A DNA stretch of 64,000 nt, taken from Stichopus chloronotus (taxonomy: Eukaryota; Echinodermata; Holothuroidea; Aspidochirotida; Stichopodidae). The notes beneath the pieces are model-generated. The model made no database searches. It saw only the letters and a program-made list of their open reading frames with translations, and was not told the DNA's origin. The stretch's first letter is position 1; each line of letters begins with the position of its first letter. Positions 61,163 through 64,000 of the stretch are shown piece by piece. A program made the translations under genes and the position numbers. The stretch spans positions 19,102,433 to 19,166,432 of the forward strand of contig CM037833.1 in the NCBI GenBank assembly GCA_021234535.1, given 5' to 3'.

Positions 61163-64000
61163 GTATAAGAGACTGCCATAATCAGGAATCGCCATGAATA
61201 ATTCTTCATAATTACCTCCTCGCCGTCGTCCTCCTTATCATCATAGTTTCACCTGAGTGTCGACATAACCATCGTCATTATAATTATAACATTCATCAAC
61301 ACAAATTATGACGAGATCATGACCATCATCACCGAAAGATATCGATTTGCCCTGAAAGTCACAATCACTTTCATCATTTTGCTTGTAATCAATTCCTCAT
61401 TATCAATATAATCTTGTCCATTTTTACTCAGGATTAAGGGTAATTCGTAGTTATTATTAGGAAGAATGTCACCGATATCTCAGAAGATATTCTCATGGTT
61501 ATAATGTTACTCAATGTTACAAACGTTTGTAACAGGTATCCTTGTGTAACAAAACTGCATGTTCAAGATTATGTAGCAATATTTAACATCACTTGTCACA
61601 TTCTGTTCTTTGTAAGTTTCAGCAAGGCTACGACAACGGAACAATACGGAACGCATCGATATCAAAGAAGAGGTAATTTAAATCTATACTTAGTATTTCG
61701 AAATAGAGGCACAGTTTTCAGAAAATTTCCTCAATAAATACACAACAGCTTTGTTCATCGGGGCCATCGTCATAACTGGAACTAACAAATATATAAAATA
61801 CCCCTACAACGTAAGAATGAGTAAGAATATGTAAGGTTTCTTAAATATATCGTCATGAAGTCAACATATAGAAAGGGACCAGCTTGTCGATACTAAGAGA
61901 GAAAGGAACGCTGCTAATTGCCTCATAACGTGTGACTAACACAAGATATTCCTATTCGTCACCTTTAGTCGATACAGTTATCAACATGAATAAAACAAAT
62001 AATTCCCCTAAAATCTCTTGTTAGTATCACATATGTAAAACATATGTTTTAATGTCAAGATCACTTCCCATGTATTACGTTAATACGGCAAAATTGTTCT
62101 TAGTAAGTAAAAGGTATATTGTGAATGAACTTAAGTTCATAGAGAACGAAATTTGAATACAGAGTGTAAAAAGGTCTCTCTGTAATATGAAAACGACATT
62201 TTGGAGTATTAAGTGCATAAATCATTGAAAATGTTAAAAATAGCTATAAATGTTATCACATGTCATTATAGATTGACCATTTTACAAGAAAATTAGTGTC
62301 TCACAACTGTATCATAAATGAACATTGGCTAAGTATGCAATATGTGACGTCAAGAGATGGACTCATATGATATGTCTTATGTTAATCATTTGTTTATGTA
62401 ACTTATATTTCAAAGACATTTGAGGATTTCATAAGGCCGGAGGGTTCAATTCTGGAAGCATGTATTTTCTTTTGCAAACATATCAACATTACTTACCAAC
62501 GTAAAACCCAAAAGTAATTAAGAGGCCAGATACATGAATAGGCTTGAAAAAATACAATGGTTCTGTGCAACATTGTATGTCGTCTGTCTTGCATCTTTAT
62601 GAAACTTCGAAAATTCATACTTAAACGGTTCTACATATTGACTAAATTTCAAAGGATTTTCATCAGGATTTTCACTTTGCAACTTCTGAATGAAGTCAGC
62701 TGTTTTCTAGATGCAAGTAACACAACCTTTAAATCTGAGATGTTCTCACATACAGAGTTAAAGTAATATAGTTTGAAGGTTTGAGCTTTCTCTCAGAATG
62801 ACACTTTGCTAGTGAGTCAGGGAATTAGGTAAATGAAGAACCTACCGTCTCATTTAGTAGCCCATTGTTTTGCCATACCGAAATGTAAAGTAATGTGAGT
62901 CTTCGGAGGATCATAAACAGCATTTATTTGGATAATAAAAAAAAACATTGCCACTTGCACCACATGTAGGTTGCCATGGCATTTTGCAATATCGCAATCA
63001 TATTGTGCATTATCAGTATTTTTGATCTATCAATCAACCGCTCTACCCATGCATGACAAAAGGCAAATGAAATTATTTGGTTGTTACAATAATGTTTTTT
63101 TCTCTTATGATACAAAATTATGGAATAAAATGTGACAAGTTTGTGAAGGAAACAAGCTGTACCCGTTTTCCTCCTTTTTAAAATCTGTTGTAGGTCTATC
63201 CAGTAATGTAAACGATCTCTCTGAAAACATTTCGAACAAAATAAGATGACATTGCCCAATTGATACACTACTAGAATTCCTGTCAGAAATAGTGAAGAAA
63301 GAAAAGACGACATCATTAATCTGAATGATATCGGTTCCTTTATTCTGAACATTTTGAGATTAATCATACAGTTAGTAATATTTTTGTTTTGGTTCAACAG
63401 GAGGTTCCAATGTTACAGCATACCAGTACGTATCATGTAAATAGAATGTGGTGTAGGAGCTACAATATATATTTGATGCAAGCGTGTTGAACTCTCCAGT
63501 ATAGTTTTAACTTTTTGAAAATGGTGGAAATGATGAAATCAAAAGACCGAAATCATTAATGAAAAATTGGGTGTGTGTATTACTATGAATTTTCTCTCGT
63601 CTTTTAAAGAGTCTGCTTGAGTTGTTTCGTATTACCCTCAATTGTCCCAAAACTGTAAAGTGTTCTTCACATACTAAGGAAAAGTGGTCAAACTAAGGGG
63701 ATCCCCATGTGTTACATGCAAAGAAACTGTGATTAGTGAGTAAATTAATGATTCAATTTCGTTTTTGAAAATTCGAAGCAGACACTTTTCTCATTAGTAT
63801 TAATTCATATGAACTCCCCAATACAAGTCAGGATCAAAATTCAAACATTTGACTGTTTTCACAACTCCTGAATGTGAAACTTGACTTGTTACGCTTATTG
63901 TAAGTACTTTTATATATTTGTACATTTAATCCTCCCAAACTGTTGATATCAACCCAATGAGACTCTTAACATATGCTTGATAAGAATGTAACGAGACAAG
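61163..64000. other. 3' flank of the plus-strand receptor gene
   Basis: No further exon can be fixed. A segment at about 61,623-61,672 lies between AGTTTCAG and GTAATT and could be a small cytoplasmic exon, but joined in phase 1 it does not give a recognisable tail. The rest is AT-rich with no family similarity. Confidence 0.4.

Noticed and set aside
63404..63425. Possible micro-exon after a good TTCAACAG acceptor
   Set aside because: It would be about 20-25 bases long with no supporting partner exon, so chance is more likely.
1..64000. tRNA, rRNA or other structured RNA genes
   Set aside because: I looked for B-box-like GGTTCGAATCC words and rRNA-like blocks and saw none that fitted. A covariance-model search would be needed to exclude small ones.

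Overview
This is a window of animal nuclear DNA, most likely from a marine invertebrate deuterostome and possibly an echinoderm such as a sea cucumber. The evidence is AT-rich sequence, genes split by GT-AG introns, a phospholipid scramblase, immunoglobulin-domain membrane proteins, LINE and MITE debris and abundant degenerate satellites. The species call is an inference. Only about 3 kb of the 64 kb codes for protein with good support.

Layout. 1-10,381 holds no gene I can support. It contains a TTAA-flanked MITE (21-380), a fold-back element (about 5,155-5,560) and degenerate repeats (about 8,320-9,250). 10,382-18,736 on the + strand is a phospholipid scramblase gene: five coding exons with matching splice phases give a complete 265-residue protein. 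Its third coding intron carries a 1.4-kb terminal-inverted-repeat element that stops 34 bases before the next exon. 18,737-26,350 is intergenic and includes a long (TATG)n microsatellite. 26,370-27,450 holds transposon remains, with a clear 3' end of a non-LTR retrotransposon. 27,450-36,436 is a higher-order satellite: arrays of about 52-base subunits alternate with a conserved spacer of about 1.45 kb, in three good copies and one eroded copy. 36,437-54,697 is intergenic, with a second copy of the MITE, an AGGTCA-rich tandem repeat, a CpG-rich degenerate repeat and blocks that also occur, in the same order and orientation, in and behind the scramblase gene.

54,698-61,162 is the most interesting part. 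Two immunoglobulin-superfamily receptor genes lie head to head, with start codons 681 bases apart. The minus-strand gene encodes signal peptide, V-like Ig, C2-like Ig and a short membrane segment. The plus-strand gene encodes signal peptide, V-like, C2-like, V-like, C2-like and a strong membrane segment. All splice junctions are phase 1. The larger gene looks like a doubled version of the smaller, and the pair probably shares one promoter region. Function is unknown; self/non-self recognition or cell adhesion are the natural guesses. 61,163-64,000 shows no convincing gene, although the end of the larger receptor gene may extend into it.
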